From: Planctomycetota bacterium
GTDB taxonomy: Bacteria > Planctomycetota > JAJSAM01 > JAJVHW01
Assembly (NCBI GenBank): GCA_024280885.1
Contig: JAJRPF010000047.1
Span: 1-64,000, forward strand
Length of the DNA stretch: 64,000 nt
Direction: 5' to 3'
Shown: positions 9,987 through 19,768 of the stretch, one piece after another
Layout: each line of letters starts with the position of its first letter
Position numbering within the stretch: the first letter of the stretch is position 1
Made by a program: the position numbers and the translations under genes
Notes under the pieces: generated by a model
Seen by the model: only the letters and a program-made list of their open reading frames with translations
Database searches by the model: none
Told to the model about the DNA's origin: nothing

Positions 9987-10877
9987 ATGAAGGCGATTGC
10001 GATGAAGCGCAGCATCTTGGCGGTGGCCCTTGCGGCGACTTGTCTCCTGGCGGTTTCGGCGCAGGCCGGCGACGCCTGGGAAGACCAGGCGAAGCAGGAG
10101 ATCGCGTACTTCAAGAAGTACGCGAAGAAGGCGAAGGACGCGTCGAAGTGGGCCGACCTCGCGATGGGTGTCGTCGGTACGCAACACCCGCTTGCGGCCA
10201 AGGAACTCGGCAAGATCCTGATGCGCGACAAGGACCTCGAACATCAGATGATCCTGGCCGCGGCGATGGCTGACTTCGTCGATAAGGAAGAGGGCCGCGT
10301 GGTCGCCGGCGAGTGGCTGCACAAGGCGCTCGAGAAGGGCAAGTACGAGACCGAAGTGGTCGACTCGATCGTCAACTCGATCGGCAAGTTGAAGTACAAG
10401 CCCGCGGTGTTCTCGCTCTGCGACATGATGAAGAAGGGCGGCGATCCTTACCTCATGGTCACGGTCGTGCGCGCCGCGGGCAACCTTGAGGATCTGCGCG
10501 CATTACCGACGCTGCTGGGACTCTGGGAAAAGCATCCCGTCGGCTACTCGTGGGAGACGGGCGAGGTCTCGGTGGACACCGGCGCGTCCGGGACCGCTGA
10601 CCAGGACGCGGCCGAGGCCGCGTGGAAGGCCAAGTACGGCAGCTCGATGAAGGCCAAGGGCAAGCCCTCGGTGATGTTCAAGCTCTACATCCAGGAACTC
10701 GCGAAGTCGGTGGCGAAGATCACCGGAGCGAAGATTGCGAGCGCGCAAGCGCTGCGGGAATGGATGGAAGCGCACATCGACGAACTGAAGGAAGCCGGCG
10801 TCGAGATCCCGCGCTACAAGGGCGCGCCGCGCAAGAAGGACAAGGACGCGAAGAAGAAGGGCAAGAAGAAGAAGTAG
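9987..10877 (+). CDS. Secreted alpha-helical/HEAT-like repeat protein with Lys-rich tail
   Basis: Signal peptide; helical repeats; tail KKDKDAKKKGKKKK. Confidence 0.65.
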   Translation: MKAIAMKRSILAVALAATCLLAVSAQAGDAWEDQAKQEIAYFKKYAKKAKDASKWADLAMGVVGTQHPLAAKELGKILMRDKDLEHQMILAAAMADFVDKEEGRVVAGEWLHKALEKGKYETEVVDSIVNSIGKLKYKPAVFSLCDMMKKGGDPYLMVTVVRAAGNLEDLRALPTLLGLWEKHPVGYSWETGEVSVDTGASGTADQDAAEAAWKAKYGSSMKAKGKPSVMFKLYIQELAKSVAKITGAKIASAQALREWMEAHIDELKEAGVEIPRYKGAPRKKDKDAKKKGKKKK

Positions 10878-10931
10878 CCCTCGGCCACACTTGTGCGCGA
10901 CGCGGGCCAGGCTGCCCGGACGCGCTTCCGA

Positions 10932-10967
10932 AAGAACGCCCCGTCTCCTCCGAGACGGGGCGTTCTT
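10932..10967 (+). terminator. Strong hairpin (perfect 16-bp stem, CTCC loop) after the 9987-10877 gene
   Basis: AAGAACGCCCCGTCTC-CTCC-GAGACGGGGCGTTCTT; no extended U tract afterwards. Confidence 0.7.
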
Positions 10968-11010
10968 GCGTATTCGCGTACGCGCGTGCCGTAGACCGCC
11001 GCGATCCCGT

Positions 11011-12600
11011 ATGCTGCGGCGCATGCGCAATGCGATCGGCCTCCTCGCTCTCGTCTCCATGTTCGCCTCCATGCCCGGTCTCGCCGCCGGTGCAGACCTT
11101 GATCAGCGACGCACACTGTTGCTCGATGACGCCGCGATCGGGCGTGTCGTCATCGAGCCTCTCACGCAGGACGCGAAGCGGCCGAAGCGTGCTAGGGGCG
11201 TTGGGGTTGTCCTCTTCCTGAACGGCTTGGAAGAGGCGCCTGTGACCGTGAAGCGGACGTCGCGGCGCGGCGGCAAGCGGATCCGCTATCGGATCAAGCC
11301 CGCGCCGAGTGCGAACATTCGCGTGCGCGGCAGCATCCGTGTGAAGGGTGACGTGGACGCCGACACCGAGGGCGTGCGCGGCATCTCGCTGCAGGTCCGC
11401 GGCAAGGCCCCGCGCCGACGCGTGAAGGGCATCGCCGGCGCCGAGTTTGTTCTCAGCGCCGCGGGGCTCTCGGTGCCGGCCTTCGACGCGCCCTTCGTGC
11501 AACTCATCCGCAACGGCGACGGCGTCGAGGAGAGTGTACTCAACGATCTTGCCGTGACGCGCGACGGCATGTTCGTCTGTGTGGGGAGTGTCTTCGAGCG
11601 CCGTGATGGCGAGCGCGCCTCCGTCTCGCGCGCCACGCGTTGGACGCTGCGTCCCGGTGCTGGGGTTGAGGGTGCAGATGTCGACGAGCAGATCCTAGGT
11701 CCCGGAGACGGGGCGGCGCTCGCCCTGCGTGACGATGCGCGACTCATCGTCGGACGGATGACGTTTCCCGCGACCAATTCATCTGACGCTCTCTGGGATG
11801 GGGACTTTCTGGGCGTACCGGTGACGTCATTCGGCGCGGCGGCGTCCGGCATCGTCTTCGAGGCCACGCATGTGAGTGGGGACCCCGCGAGCGAGTTGAT
11901 TGCTGTGTTGCGCGTCTTGACCGGTGGCGCCGGGACCGTGCGTTGGAGCAGCGTCGCCGGCGAGACCGTGTTGGCGCTTCCGCGTGAGACGGTCTCGCGC
12001 ACAGTCCGCGGGATGGACGCGAGCGGCGATGTATTGGTCGGCGATGCGCGCCTAGACGGCCGCCAGCGCGCGCCACTTGCGACGACATGGACTGCCGACG
12101 GCGCCGTCACGCTCCTACGCGTGGCGGGCGAGGCCGCATCGTCTGCGCGCGCAGTCTCCCCCGATGGTGCTCTCGCGGTCGGTGTGCGTCTCGACCTATT
12201 CCGCGAGCGCGACGACGATGTCGAGCGGGAGCCGATGGACGAGCACGTCATCTGGGATCTCGGCAATCCCGACCGCAGCGCTGTGGCCTTCCGCACGTTC
12301 TTCGGCTCGCGTACGGACGTCGGCGAAGCGGGCGGTCCGACTGCCGTCACGCGCTCCGGCGTCGTCGCCGGTTGGGATGGCGAGGGAGCGTTCGTCTGGC
12401 GGGCCGGACAGCCCGAGGCGCAGCAATTCCGTGCGTTCCTGGAGGACGCGGGGCTCGCCCTTCCGCGCGGCGAGCGCGATCAGCTGAAGGCGGCTGTTGA
12501 CGTCGTCGGCGGAACGGTCTTCGCTGGCACCACACGCACCGGCGAGGGCGACCGCTCCGGTCTCACCCACTGGGTGGCATTCGTCCCCACGACCGACTGA
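11011..12600 (+). CDS. Secreted hypothetical protein, probable beta-propeller-like
   Basis: Long ORF; signal peptide MRNAIGLLALVSMFASMPGLAAGA (ATG at 11011 or 11023). Confidence 0.65.
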   Translation: MLRRMRNAIGLLALVSMFASMPGLAAGADLDQRRTLLLDDAAIGRVVIEPLTQDAKRPKRARGVGVVLFLNGLEEAPVTVKRTSRRGGKRIRYRIKPAPSANIRVRGSIRVKGDVDADTEGVRGISLQVRGKAPRRRVKGIAGAEFVLSAAGLSVPAFDAPFVQLIRNGDGVEESVLNDLAVTRDGMFVCVGSVFERRDGERASVSRATRWTLRPGAGVEGADVDEQILGPGDGAALALRDDARLIVGRMTFPATNSSDALWDGDFLGVPVTSFGAAASGIVFEATHVSGDPASELIAVLRVLTGGAGTVRWSSVAGETVLALPRETVSRTVRGMDASGDVLVGDARLDGRQRAPLATTWTADGAVTLLRVAGEAASSARAVSPDGALAVGVRLDLFRERDDDVEREPMDEHVIWDLGNPDRSAVAFRTFFGSRTDVGEAGGPTAVTRSGVVAGWDGEGAFVWRAGQPEAQQFRAFLEDAGLALPRGERDQLKAAVDVVGGTVFAGTTRTGEGDRSGLTHWVAFVPTTD

Positions 12601-12657
12601 ACGCGGCAACGGTCCCGCTCTCCCAAACTCTCCCGCAGCCTCGGCGTAGACCCGCTC

Positions 12658-12728
12658 GGTGCCCGGTGTGCAGCGGACCGACGGCGTGACCGCAGCCAAG
12701 CCAGGGACGCCCGCGATCACCGGGCACC
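12658..12728. terminator. Long hairpin between convergent genes (bidirectional terminator candidate)
   Basis: Perfect 11-bp inverted repeat GGTGCCCGGTG (12658-12668) / CACCGGGCACC (12718-12728) with inner GGCGT/ACGCC pairing. Confidence 0.5.
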
Positions 12729-12798
12729 ATCCCTCCGTTTACCGTGCCGCTCCACGCCGTCCCGAGCGCACACGCATAGCCCAGCGGCGGGAAGCGAT

Positions 12799-13617
12799 TC
12801 ACCGCCCGCGGCGGGCGTCGGCCTTCGACTTGCCGAGCAGACTGCGAGCCAGGGTTCCGCCGGTGGACGCAGCGACCCAGGAGCGCGGGAGAAAACGGTG
12901 CATCGAGCCCGCGATCTTCATCGCGAGACCCGGTAGCACACTGGGACCGCGTCCGAGTCGACGGAGTGCGGCAGCCACGACCGGCCCGGGTTCGGCTCCG
13001 GCGCTCTCTTCGCGCATGTGGGCCTGGTTCGCGAACTCTGTCCGGGTGCCGCCAGGGCAGAGCCCAACGACATCCACACCCGTCCCGCGCAATTCATCCC
13101 AGAGCGCTTCGGCGAGCATCAGATCGAACGCCTTCGTGGCGCCGTAGACCGCGAAGAAGGGCGTCGGCTGGTGACCCGCGATGCTCGAGACGATCACGAT
13201 CCCGCCCCGGCCGCGCGCGCGAAGCGCGGGAACGAACGCGTGGCAGAGCGCGGTGGGGGCGGTGCAGTTGAGCTGGATCATCCGCTCGTACGTCGCGAGA
13301 TCGACATCCTCGAAGCGCCCCGAGAAGCCGAAGCCCGCGTTCGCGATGACCATCCCGATCTCGCGCTCGCCAATCGCCGCGACGAGTTGCGCTGTGGCGC
13401 CGGGCACACCGAGATCGAGTGGGACCACGAGTGTCTCGACGCCGTGTTCGTTGCCGAGACGTGCGGCGAGTTCGTCGAGGCGGTCCGTGCGCCGAGCCGT
13501 CAGCACGAGAGCGAACCCCTCGGCCGCGAGTTGCTCGGCGAAATGCGTTCCGAGACCAGACGACGCGCCGGTTACGACGGCCCATCCGCCATAGCGCGCG
13601 TGCAGGCCCAATTTCAC
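12799..13617 (-). CDS. SDR family NAD(P)-dependent oxidoreductase
   Basis: 'AVVTGASSGLGTHFAEQLAAEG' Rossmann motif, 'NAGFGFSG', 'YGATKAF' YxxxK; GTG start overlaps the upstream stop (GTGA). Confidence 0.88.
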   Translation of the reverse strand: MKLGLHARYGGWAVVTGASSGLGTHFAEQLAAEGFALVLTARRTDRLDELAARLGNEHGVETLVVPLDLGVPGATAQLVAAIGEREIGMVIANAGFGFSGRFEDVDLATYERMIQLNCTAPTALCHAFVPALRARGRGGIVIVSSIAGHQPTPFFAVYGATKAFDLMLAEALWDELRGTGVDVVGLCPGGTRTEFANQAHMREESAGAEPGPVVAAALRRLGRGPSVLPGLAMKIAGSMHRFLPRSWVAASTGGTLARSLLGKSKADARRGR

Positions 13618-14249
13618 GCGCGCCTCGTCATCCGGAGGAGCATCTCGATGCCCTTGCGGCGCTCCGCGGAGTTCTCGCATGCGCTTGCTATGTCGATGTC
13701 GAAGCGCGCCCCGAAGCGCGCCCGCAATTCCTCTTCGCTCGACCCGAAGGGCGGGCCCTCTTCGGCCGTGAAGATGAAGAAGACGCCGAGCAGCGTGCCG
13801 CCGGGGCGCAACAGATCTGCCGCGGCGTCGACGTAGTCATCGCGCAACGCCGGGTCGATTGCGCAGAAGCACGTGTGCTCGAAGAGCGCGTCGAAGTCGC
13901 AGAACGACTCGGGCAGCTCGAGCAGGTTCGCGACCTCGACGGTCAGGTCGACTCCGTCGGCCGCTGCGAGTCCGCGCGCTTTCTCGACCGCCGTCTCCGA
14001 GAGGTCGATGCCCGTCACGTCGAAGCCGCGCGACGCCAGAAAACGCGCGTCATGCCCGGCACCGATCCCCGGAACGAGCAGGCGTCCGGGCGGCGTCAGG
14101 AGACCGCCCTCGACTGCGGCGACCATCGGCGGCGACGCCTCGCCCATGTCCCACGGCGTGTTGCCTTCGACCCAGCGTGCGTCCCACGTGGATGCGTTGA
14201 GCGGGCCCTTCATTCGTCCTGCGGCGTCGGGGAAGGGGTGCTGCGTCAT
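13614..14249 (-). CDS. TPMT-like SAM-dependent methyltransferase
   Basis: 'WDARWVEGNTPWDMGEASPPM', 'LLVPGIGAGHDARFLASRGFDVTGIDLSETAV'. Confidence 0.82.
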   Translation of the reverse strand: MTQHPFPDAAGRMKGPLNASTWDARWVEGNTPWDMGEASPPMVAAVEGGLLTPPGRLLVPGIGAGHDARFLASRGFDVTGIDLSETAVEKARGLAAADGVDLTVEVANLLELPESFCDFDALFEHTCFCAIDPALRDDYVDAAADLLRPGGTLLGVFFIFTAEEGPPFGSSEEELRARFGARFDIDIASACENSAERRKGIEMLLRMTRRA

Positions 14250-15190
14250 GCGCCGTTTTCCTCGCTCCTGACCTCACTAGGGCGGCGTCCCGCCGCCTGT
14301 TCCTCGGCGTGGTACGACGACCGAACGAGCGGTCCGCACTCGCCGTGGCGGAACCCGAGGCGACGGCAGGCGCGCGTCCACTCCTTGAACTCATCCGGCG
14401 TCACGTAGCGATCGACGGGCAGGTAGAAGGGTGTGCGCTCCGGCGCGAGATACTGCCCCATGGAGACGATGTCCACATCCGCCGCGCGCAGGTCCTGCAG
14501 CACCTGCAAGATCTCCGGGTCCGTCTCGCCGAGCCCCACCATCATGCCGCTCTTCGTCGGGATCTCCGGGCACAGCGCCTTCGCGCGGCGCAACACGTCG
14601 AGCGAGAACTCGTAGTCGCCGCCCTTGCGCGCCATCGCGAAGAGTCGCGGCACGGTCTCGATATTGTGATTGAGGATGTCAGGGCGCTCGGCCATCACCG
14701 CTTCGAGGGCGCTCTCGGGGGCGTTGCGGAAGTCGGGGATGAGGACCTCGACGGCGGTGCCCGGAGCCAACTCGCGGATGCGGCGGATCGACTCGGCCCA
14801 GAGCGACGCGCCGCCATCCGGGAGATCGTCGCGGTCCACACTCGTGATCACGACGTGGCGCAGGTTCATCTCGCGGACGGCCTCGGCCAGACGCAACGGT
14901 TCGCCCAGGTCGAGAGTCGGCGGTTTGCCCTTCGAGACCGCGCAGTAGCGGCAGCCGCGCGTGCAGACGTCGCCCAGGATCATGAACGTGGCCGTGCCGA
15001 TCGTCCAGCACTCGCCCTGATTGGGGCAACGGGCTTCCTGACAGACCGTGTGCAGGTCGAGGTCCTTCACGAGGTCCTTGACGCGCGTGTACTCCTCGCC
15101 GCGACCGAGCGGAACCTTGAACCACTTCGGCAGACGGTGGCGTTCGCCCGGCGGCTGCGTCGCCGTCGGCGCGGATATCGTGTCACTCAC
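14246..15190 (-). CDS. lipA: Lipoyl synthase
   Basis: 'CQEARCPNQGECW' and radical-SAM 'CTRGCRYC'; 'ITSVDRDDLPDGGA'; GTG start overlapping the lipB stop. Confidence 0.96.
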   Translation of the reverse strand: MSDTISAPTATQPPGERHRLPKWFKVPLGRGEEYTRVKDLVKDLDLHTVCQEARCPNQGECWTIGTATFMILGDVCTRGCRYCAVSKGKPPTLDLGEPLRLAEAVREMNLRHVVITSVDRDDLPDGGASLWAESIRRIRELAPGTAVEVLIPDFRNAPESALEAVMAERPDILNHNIETVPRLFAMARKGGDYEFSLDVLRRAKALCPEIPTKSGMMVGLGETDPEILQVLQDLRAADVDIVSMGQYLAPERTPFYLPVDRYVTPDEFKEWTRACRRLGFRHGECGPLVRSSYHAEEQAAGRRPSEVRSEENGA

Positions 15191-15855
15191 GGACTGGTCC
15201 TCCGGAAAGCGTCTTCGAGGTGGTCCATCACATCGTTGATGGACGGTGTCTCGCCGAGCAGGTCGGCCATGTTGGCAACGGCGCGCCCGCTGATCCCACA
15301 CGGCACGATCACGTTGAACCCGGCGAGATCACGGGCGACGTTCAGCGCAAATCCGTGCAGCGAGACGCCAGCCGAGACGCGGATGCCCATGGCGGCGATC
15401 TTGCCCAATTTCGTCCACACGCCCGTGTGCTCGGGATCGCGAAAAGCGTCGATGCCGTACTCGTCATGGAGAACGCCGATCAGGACCTCCTCCATGTAGC
15501 GGAGATGATCGCGTGGTCCCGACTGTCGGCGTCGCAGGTCAAGGATCGGATAGCCGACGATCTGCCCTGGGCCGTGGTAGGTGACGTCGCCGCCGCGATC
15601 CGTCTCGACGACGTCGAAACCGCGCTCTTCGAGTTGTTCGCGGGAGAACAGCAAGTGTCCGTCGTCGCGGGCCCGGCGACCGAGTGTGACGACCGGAGGA
15701 TGCTCGAGCAGGAAGAGCGTCTCCGGGCCGGTGCCCGCACGCAGGCTCGCCGCGGCCTCGCGTTGCAGGACGAGTGCATCGGAATAGCCAACACGCCCAG
15801 GCCGCACGATGCGGAGCGGTGTGGTCGAGGTCGAAGGAGGTGTTCGAGAGGTCAT
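15187..15855 (-). CDS. lipB: Octanoyltransferase (lipoate biosynthesis)
   Basis: 'ETLFLLEHPPVVTLGRR', 'TDRGGDVTYHGPGQIVGYPILDL', 'SLHGFALNV', 'PCGISG'. Confidence 0.95.
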   Translation of the reverse strand: MTSRTPPSTSTTPLRIVRPGRVGYSDALVLQREAAASLRAGTGPETLFLLEHPPVVTLGRRARDDGHLLFSREQLEERGFDVVETDRGGDVTYHGPGQIVGYPILDLRRRQSGPRDHLRYMEEVLIGVLHDEYGIDAFRDPEHTGVWTKLGKIAAMGIRVSAGVSLHGFALNVARDLAGFNVIVPCGISGRAVANMADLLGETPSINDVMDHLEDAFRRTSP

Positions 15856-16230
15856 GGAGCGGATGTCGTCGGCGTGCGACGTGCCTGGCGTGGCACCTTG
15901 CCGTGCCGCGCTGACGGAGCTCTTCGCAGAGCGCGTAGACGCGGCTCGGCCAGCGAGCCCCGCAGGATACCGAAAACCGAGCCCGCAGAGCTCAAATCGG
16001 TCGCGCAGGCCGTCTTGAGCCTCGATCGCGGTCCGTGCCATCGAAGGAGGGACTAACCGGCAGCCGTGAGCGCAGTCGTCGGTATGGTGGTCCGGCGTGC
16101 GCGTGGCAGCCTGCCAGGCATGTAGTGGGTACTCCGGTCTCGCAGTCTGCGGTGGCGAGCGGTCGGCTCTCAGCGCCGTGACCACCTGCTCCGGCCAAGT
16201 ATTGCCTGTCCCGAGGAGGATGCCTCAGAA

Positions 16231-17250
16231 GTGCTGACGCAGAGCGCCCCGACGCAGCCCGAGCCACGCGTCTCGATTCTGATTCCGGCGTACAACGCGG
16301 AGCCGTGGATCGGCGACGCCATCGAGTCCGCGCTTGCGCAGACGTATGGCGAGACCGAGATCATCGTCCTGGACGATGGCTCGACGGACGGCACTCTCGG
16401 GGTCGTCCGCGGCTACGACGTGCGCGTCGAGACGCAGCCGAATGCCGGGCCGAACGCGGCTCGCAATCGCCTGCTCGCGCTGTGTACTGGCACGTGGGTG
16501 CGCTATCTGGACGCGGATGATCGGCTTCTTCCCGCTGCCACTGCATCGCAATTTGCATCGCTTCGACCGGGCCTCGATGTCGTGGTCGCGCCGATCCTCG
16601 TCGCTGGCTCCACGCAGATGCACACGCCCGACCTCGACGTCTGGAGCGCTCTCTTCGAGGCGGGGCTCGGCAGCACGAGTTCTATCCTGTGGCGGCGCGA
16701 CGCTCTCGTGCGCGTCGGAGGATGGAACGAAGGCGTTGCGCGCGGGCAGGAGTACGAATTGCTCTTTCGCCTCTTGCAGTCGGGTGCGGCGCTCGGGCGC
16801 GGAGACCGACCGACCGCGAGTGTGCGGACGACGAACACGGCGAGCGTCTCCCGAAGCGACCCGGCGGCGTCGATCGCACGGCACGCGATGCTGGTCTGCG
16901 ATGGTCTTGTGTATCTCGAACGCTCGGAAGCGCTCACGCCCGAGCACCGCGCGACGGCCGCCTCCGTTCTCTTTCGACTCGCCCGCCGCCAGCGTCGGTA
17001 CTCGCTCGTGGCTGCCCGCGAACTCTTCGCCGCGGCACTCGAATGGCACCCAGAACTCGGCGTCGAACTGCGGCGCAGCGGGCCTGTCTACGGCCGTCTG
17101 CTGGCGACGTTCGGGTTCGACGCGGCGGAGATGTACGACGGCCTGGCGCGGCCACTCCGACCCGTCGTCGCCGCTCTCCGTCGCTGGAATGTGCCGACGT
17201 CACGGCCACGCGTCACAGCTGCCGTAGCCGCTCCCGCCGACGCGACCTGA
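16231..17250 (+). CDS. Family 2 glycosyltransferase
   Basis: 'VSILIPAYNAEPWIGDAIESALAQTYGETEIIVLDDGSTDGT' and 'YLDADDRLLP' (DxD). Confidence 0.92.
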   Translation: MLTQSAPTQPEPRVSILIPAYNAEPWIGDAIESALAQTYGETEIIVLDDGSTDGTLGVVRGYDVRVETQPNAGPNAARNRLLALCTGTWVRYLDADDRLLPAATASQFASLRPGLDVVVAPILVAGSTQMHTPDLDVWSALFEAGLGSTSSILWRRDALVRVGGWNEGVARGQEYELLFRLLQSGAALGRGDRPTASVRTTNTASVSRSDPAASIARHAMLVCDGLVYLERSEALTPEHRATAASVLFRLARRQRRYSLVAARELFAAALEWHPELGVELRRSGPVYGRLLATFGFDAAEMYDGLARPLRPVVAALRRWNVPTSRPRVTAAVAAPADAT

Positions 17251-17334
17251 TCCGCCACGCGCCGGAGCCAGCGTTCCTCGACGGGTATCTCCGCGAGCAA
17301 CGCATCGCGATCGATCTGAACGGCGTTCGCGTCT

Positions 17335-17579
17335 CTCAGAGGGCGTTCCCATGAACCATGGGGCGCCAGTCACACGATGTGCGCTCGGACGGCCTCGGCG
17401 GCTTGTGCCCCAGGCTCGCGGCGCACATCGCGCGCCCGCAAGCGGCCTGCCCGTGGAACCTGTCAGCTGCGTTGCCGACGCTCGATGACTCCGTCAGGAG
17501 TCGCGTTCGCAACCGCGCCTTGCTGACAGGCTCCACGAGCAAGCTGGCGCTCCCACTGTCTATGGGAACACCCTCTCAG
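17335..17579. repeat. ~245-bp multi-armed palindromic element with ~35-bp imperfect terminal inverted repeats
   Basis: TIRs 17335-17369 / 17544-17579 (about 29 of 35 positions match); internal hairpins 17375-17384/17421-17430 (perfect 10 bp) and 17449-17467/17522-17540 (17 of 19), the latter enclosing 17471-17481/17503-17513 and GACTCC-GTCA-GGAGTC at 17487-17502. Confidence 0.7.
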
Positions 17580-19411
17580 TACTTCAGGATCTTCTTGCTC
17601 CGTGCGCCGCGTACGAAGACCGCGCGCACGTCGCCGCCCTGTTCGTAGATCAGGAGGAGCGGGATCGGGCCCTCCGGGACGTTGCCCAGATCCACGTCGC
17701 CGCCGCGCACCGAGATGCGCTCCTTGGCGTAGTTGAGCGAGATCGCTTGCACCCCGTCTTCGACGGCTCCCGTCAGGACGAAGTTCTTGCCCTTGAGCGA
17801 GAGAGCCTCCGCTGGGACGTTCGCGGAAAAGATGTCGCCGAATGCGACGCGGACGTCGGGGGCGGTGTTCGGTGCGGACCCATCGCCCGCGATACCGGCG
17901 ACGAACTTGAACGAATGCCGCCCGACTCCCGGGAGCTTCGCCTTGGCCTTGCGGATGCTGATCGCCGGGGCGATGAGTGTTCCCGGCGCCTTCCCGAACT
18001 TGAACGCGCCGTTCGCGAGGATCACGGTCGCCTGCGCGTCCACGCCGCCACCGACGTACGAGAGCGTGAATTCTCCGTTGAGATCGGCGCCCTCGCCGAG
18101 GTCGCCACTGAACGTCAGCTTGTACTTCGCCTTCGAGGTCCCGAGCTTCGACGGGGTGACCTGGAAGACGAGCCCGTCGCCCTGGAACACGAAACTCTTG
18201 CCGCCCTTGACGGGAGTGAGCCCGGGCACGTCGAATTGTCGCGGACCGACCAGGATCGTCGCAGGCGCCGTCAGGTCCACGAGGTCCGGCCCTGTGTCGA
18301 ATGTGCCTTTGGACTTGACGCCCGGCTTCCCGCGCTTCGCTGGCGACAGTGTCACGGAGATCGTCTTCGGGAGTAGGAACGATCGGATCGTGCCTGCCGG
18401 CGCGGCGTTCACGTCCTCGAGCAAGGCGATCCCGCGCGGGCCGTTACCGACATTCACCGGTCCCTCGCGCTCGATATCCGCAGGGAGGTCTACGATGCGC
18501 AGCGTGTCGTCGTCCACGTCTGCGATCAGTATGCATGTCTCGTCGTCCGTGACGGCCAGAGCGTACGGCGTCCGACTCTCCGGCAGGTTGATCGAACGCA
18601 CGAACGTCTCGGTGGCGAGGTCGTAGATGTCGACGCGTCTGGAGAGCGCCGTTGCATAGGCCATCGAGCCAACGATGTCGACATCGCGTTGGTCGCCGAG
18701 CGACGGGAAGTCGAACGTCGAGTTGTCAGCGGTTCGAAGGACCGTCGGGCCGCCTTCGCCCACGATCAGGACCTTGGTGCCATCGGCCGAGACCTTCGCA
18801 TCGCGCGGTGCGTTCACGACCGGGATGGCGCTCGCGACAATCGTGTTGGTGTTCGTGTCGATCACATCCAGCGTGTCCGCTTTGCGGTTCGCGACGTACA
18901 CGCGCAATCCGTCCGGAGACACCGCGACACCTTCGGGAGACGCGTTCGACGACGAGAGAGGCACCGACGCGATCTCCGCCATCGTCGACGTATCGATCAC
19001 GTTCAGCGTGCTGGACGACTTGCAGACGACATACACGCGACTTCCGTCCGGGGAGACCGCGAGGTTGTACGGCTCCGAACCGGTGAGCGCGACCGTCGTG
19101 AGCACCGAGTCGGAACTGGTCGAGATCACCGTCACGTCGGCACTGAAACGGTTCGGAACAAAGAGCAGCGTGCCCGCCGGGTTGAGATCACAACCACGAG
19201 GCTCTCTACCCGTTGGGATCGTGCGCGTTTCGGTGAGCGTCGCGAGATCAATGACCGAGACGGTGCGCGAGTCGGTGTTACTCACGTAGACTTTCCCGCG
19301 CCGCGGCGGCGCTCCGCCTTCTCCGGTCCGCGCGGCTTGCTCTCCCACAGCGAGCAATGCGGCTCCGAACGTGAGAACTACCAGTGCGTTCTTTAGTCGA
19401 GCATGCGACAT
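17576..19411 (-). CDS. YVTN/YncE-family beta-propeller repeat protein, secreted
   Basis: Repeats 'GKVYVSNTDSRTVSVIDLATLTETRTIPTGREPRG', 'SPDGSRVYVVCKSSSTLNVIDTSTM'; signal peptide after ATG at 19411. Confidence 0.88.
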   Translation of the reverse strand: MSHARLKNALVVLTFGAALLAVGEQAARTGEGGAPPRRGKVYVSNTDSRTVSVIDLATLTETRTIPTGREPRGCDLNPAGTLLFVPNRFSADVTVISTSSDSVLTTVALTGSEPYNLAVSPDGSRVYVVCKSSSTLNVIDTSTMAEIASVPLSSSNASPEGVAVSPDGLRVYVANRKADTLDVIDTNTNTIVASAIPVVNAPRDAKVSADGTKVLIVGEGGPTVLRTADNSTFDFPSLGDQRDVDIVGSMAYATALSRRVDIYDLATETFVRSINLPESRTPYALAVTDDETCILIADVDDDTLRIVDLPADIEREGPVNVGNGPRGIALLEDVNAAPAGTIRSFLLPKTISVTLSPAKRGKPGVKSKGTFDTGPDLVDLTAPATILVGPRQFDVPGLTPVKGGKSFVFQGDGLVFQVTPSKLGTSKAKYKLTFSGDLGEGADLNGEFTLSYVGGGVDAQATVILANGAFKFGKAPGTLIAPAISIRKAKAKLPGVGRHSFKFVAGIAGDGSAPNTAPDVRVAFGDIFSANVPAEALSLKGKNFVLTGAVEDGVQAISLNYAKERISVRGGDVDLGNVPEGPIPLLLIYEQGGDVRAVFVRGARSKKILKY

Positions 19412-19768
19412 GACGTCTCCCCTCATCGGTGACAACATGGAAATGGGGCAAGCCCACATCGGCACTCTACCAGCTGGTCGTCCGCGATGCGACCGTGAGG
19501 GAGCCCGCCATCGGCGCGAGGCGCGGTGGTAGGTGGTCTCCGCGGCAAAAAGACCGCAGTTCTGAGCCTCCGCAGATCCCCATTCACGATCCACTGCAAC
19601 GGTCGGCTGTCGGCGCGGAGCAGCGGCGCGAAGGCACTCCACATGACGACTGGCCTCGGTCCCGCGGAGATTCTACAACGCGCAGATGGCGTGCGTCCGT
19701 TGGCGCGTCTTCTCGTCGGCGATGATCATCGGGTCGAGAACGTCATCCCATCCGCGCAGTTCCGGTTG

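Noticed and set aside
13018-13836. Long plus-strand ORF opposite the SDR gene
   Set aside because: Shadow ORF typical of high-GC DNA; Arg/Glu-rich composition; the minus strand has clear SDR and methyltransferase motifs
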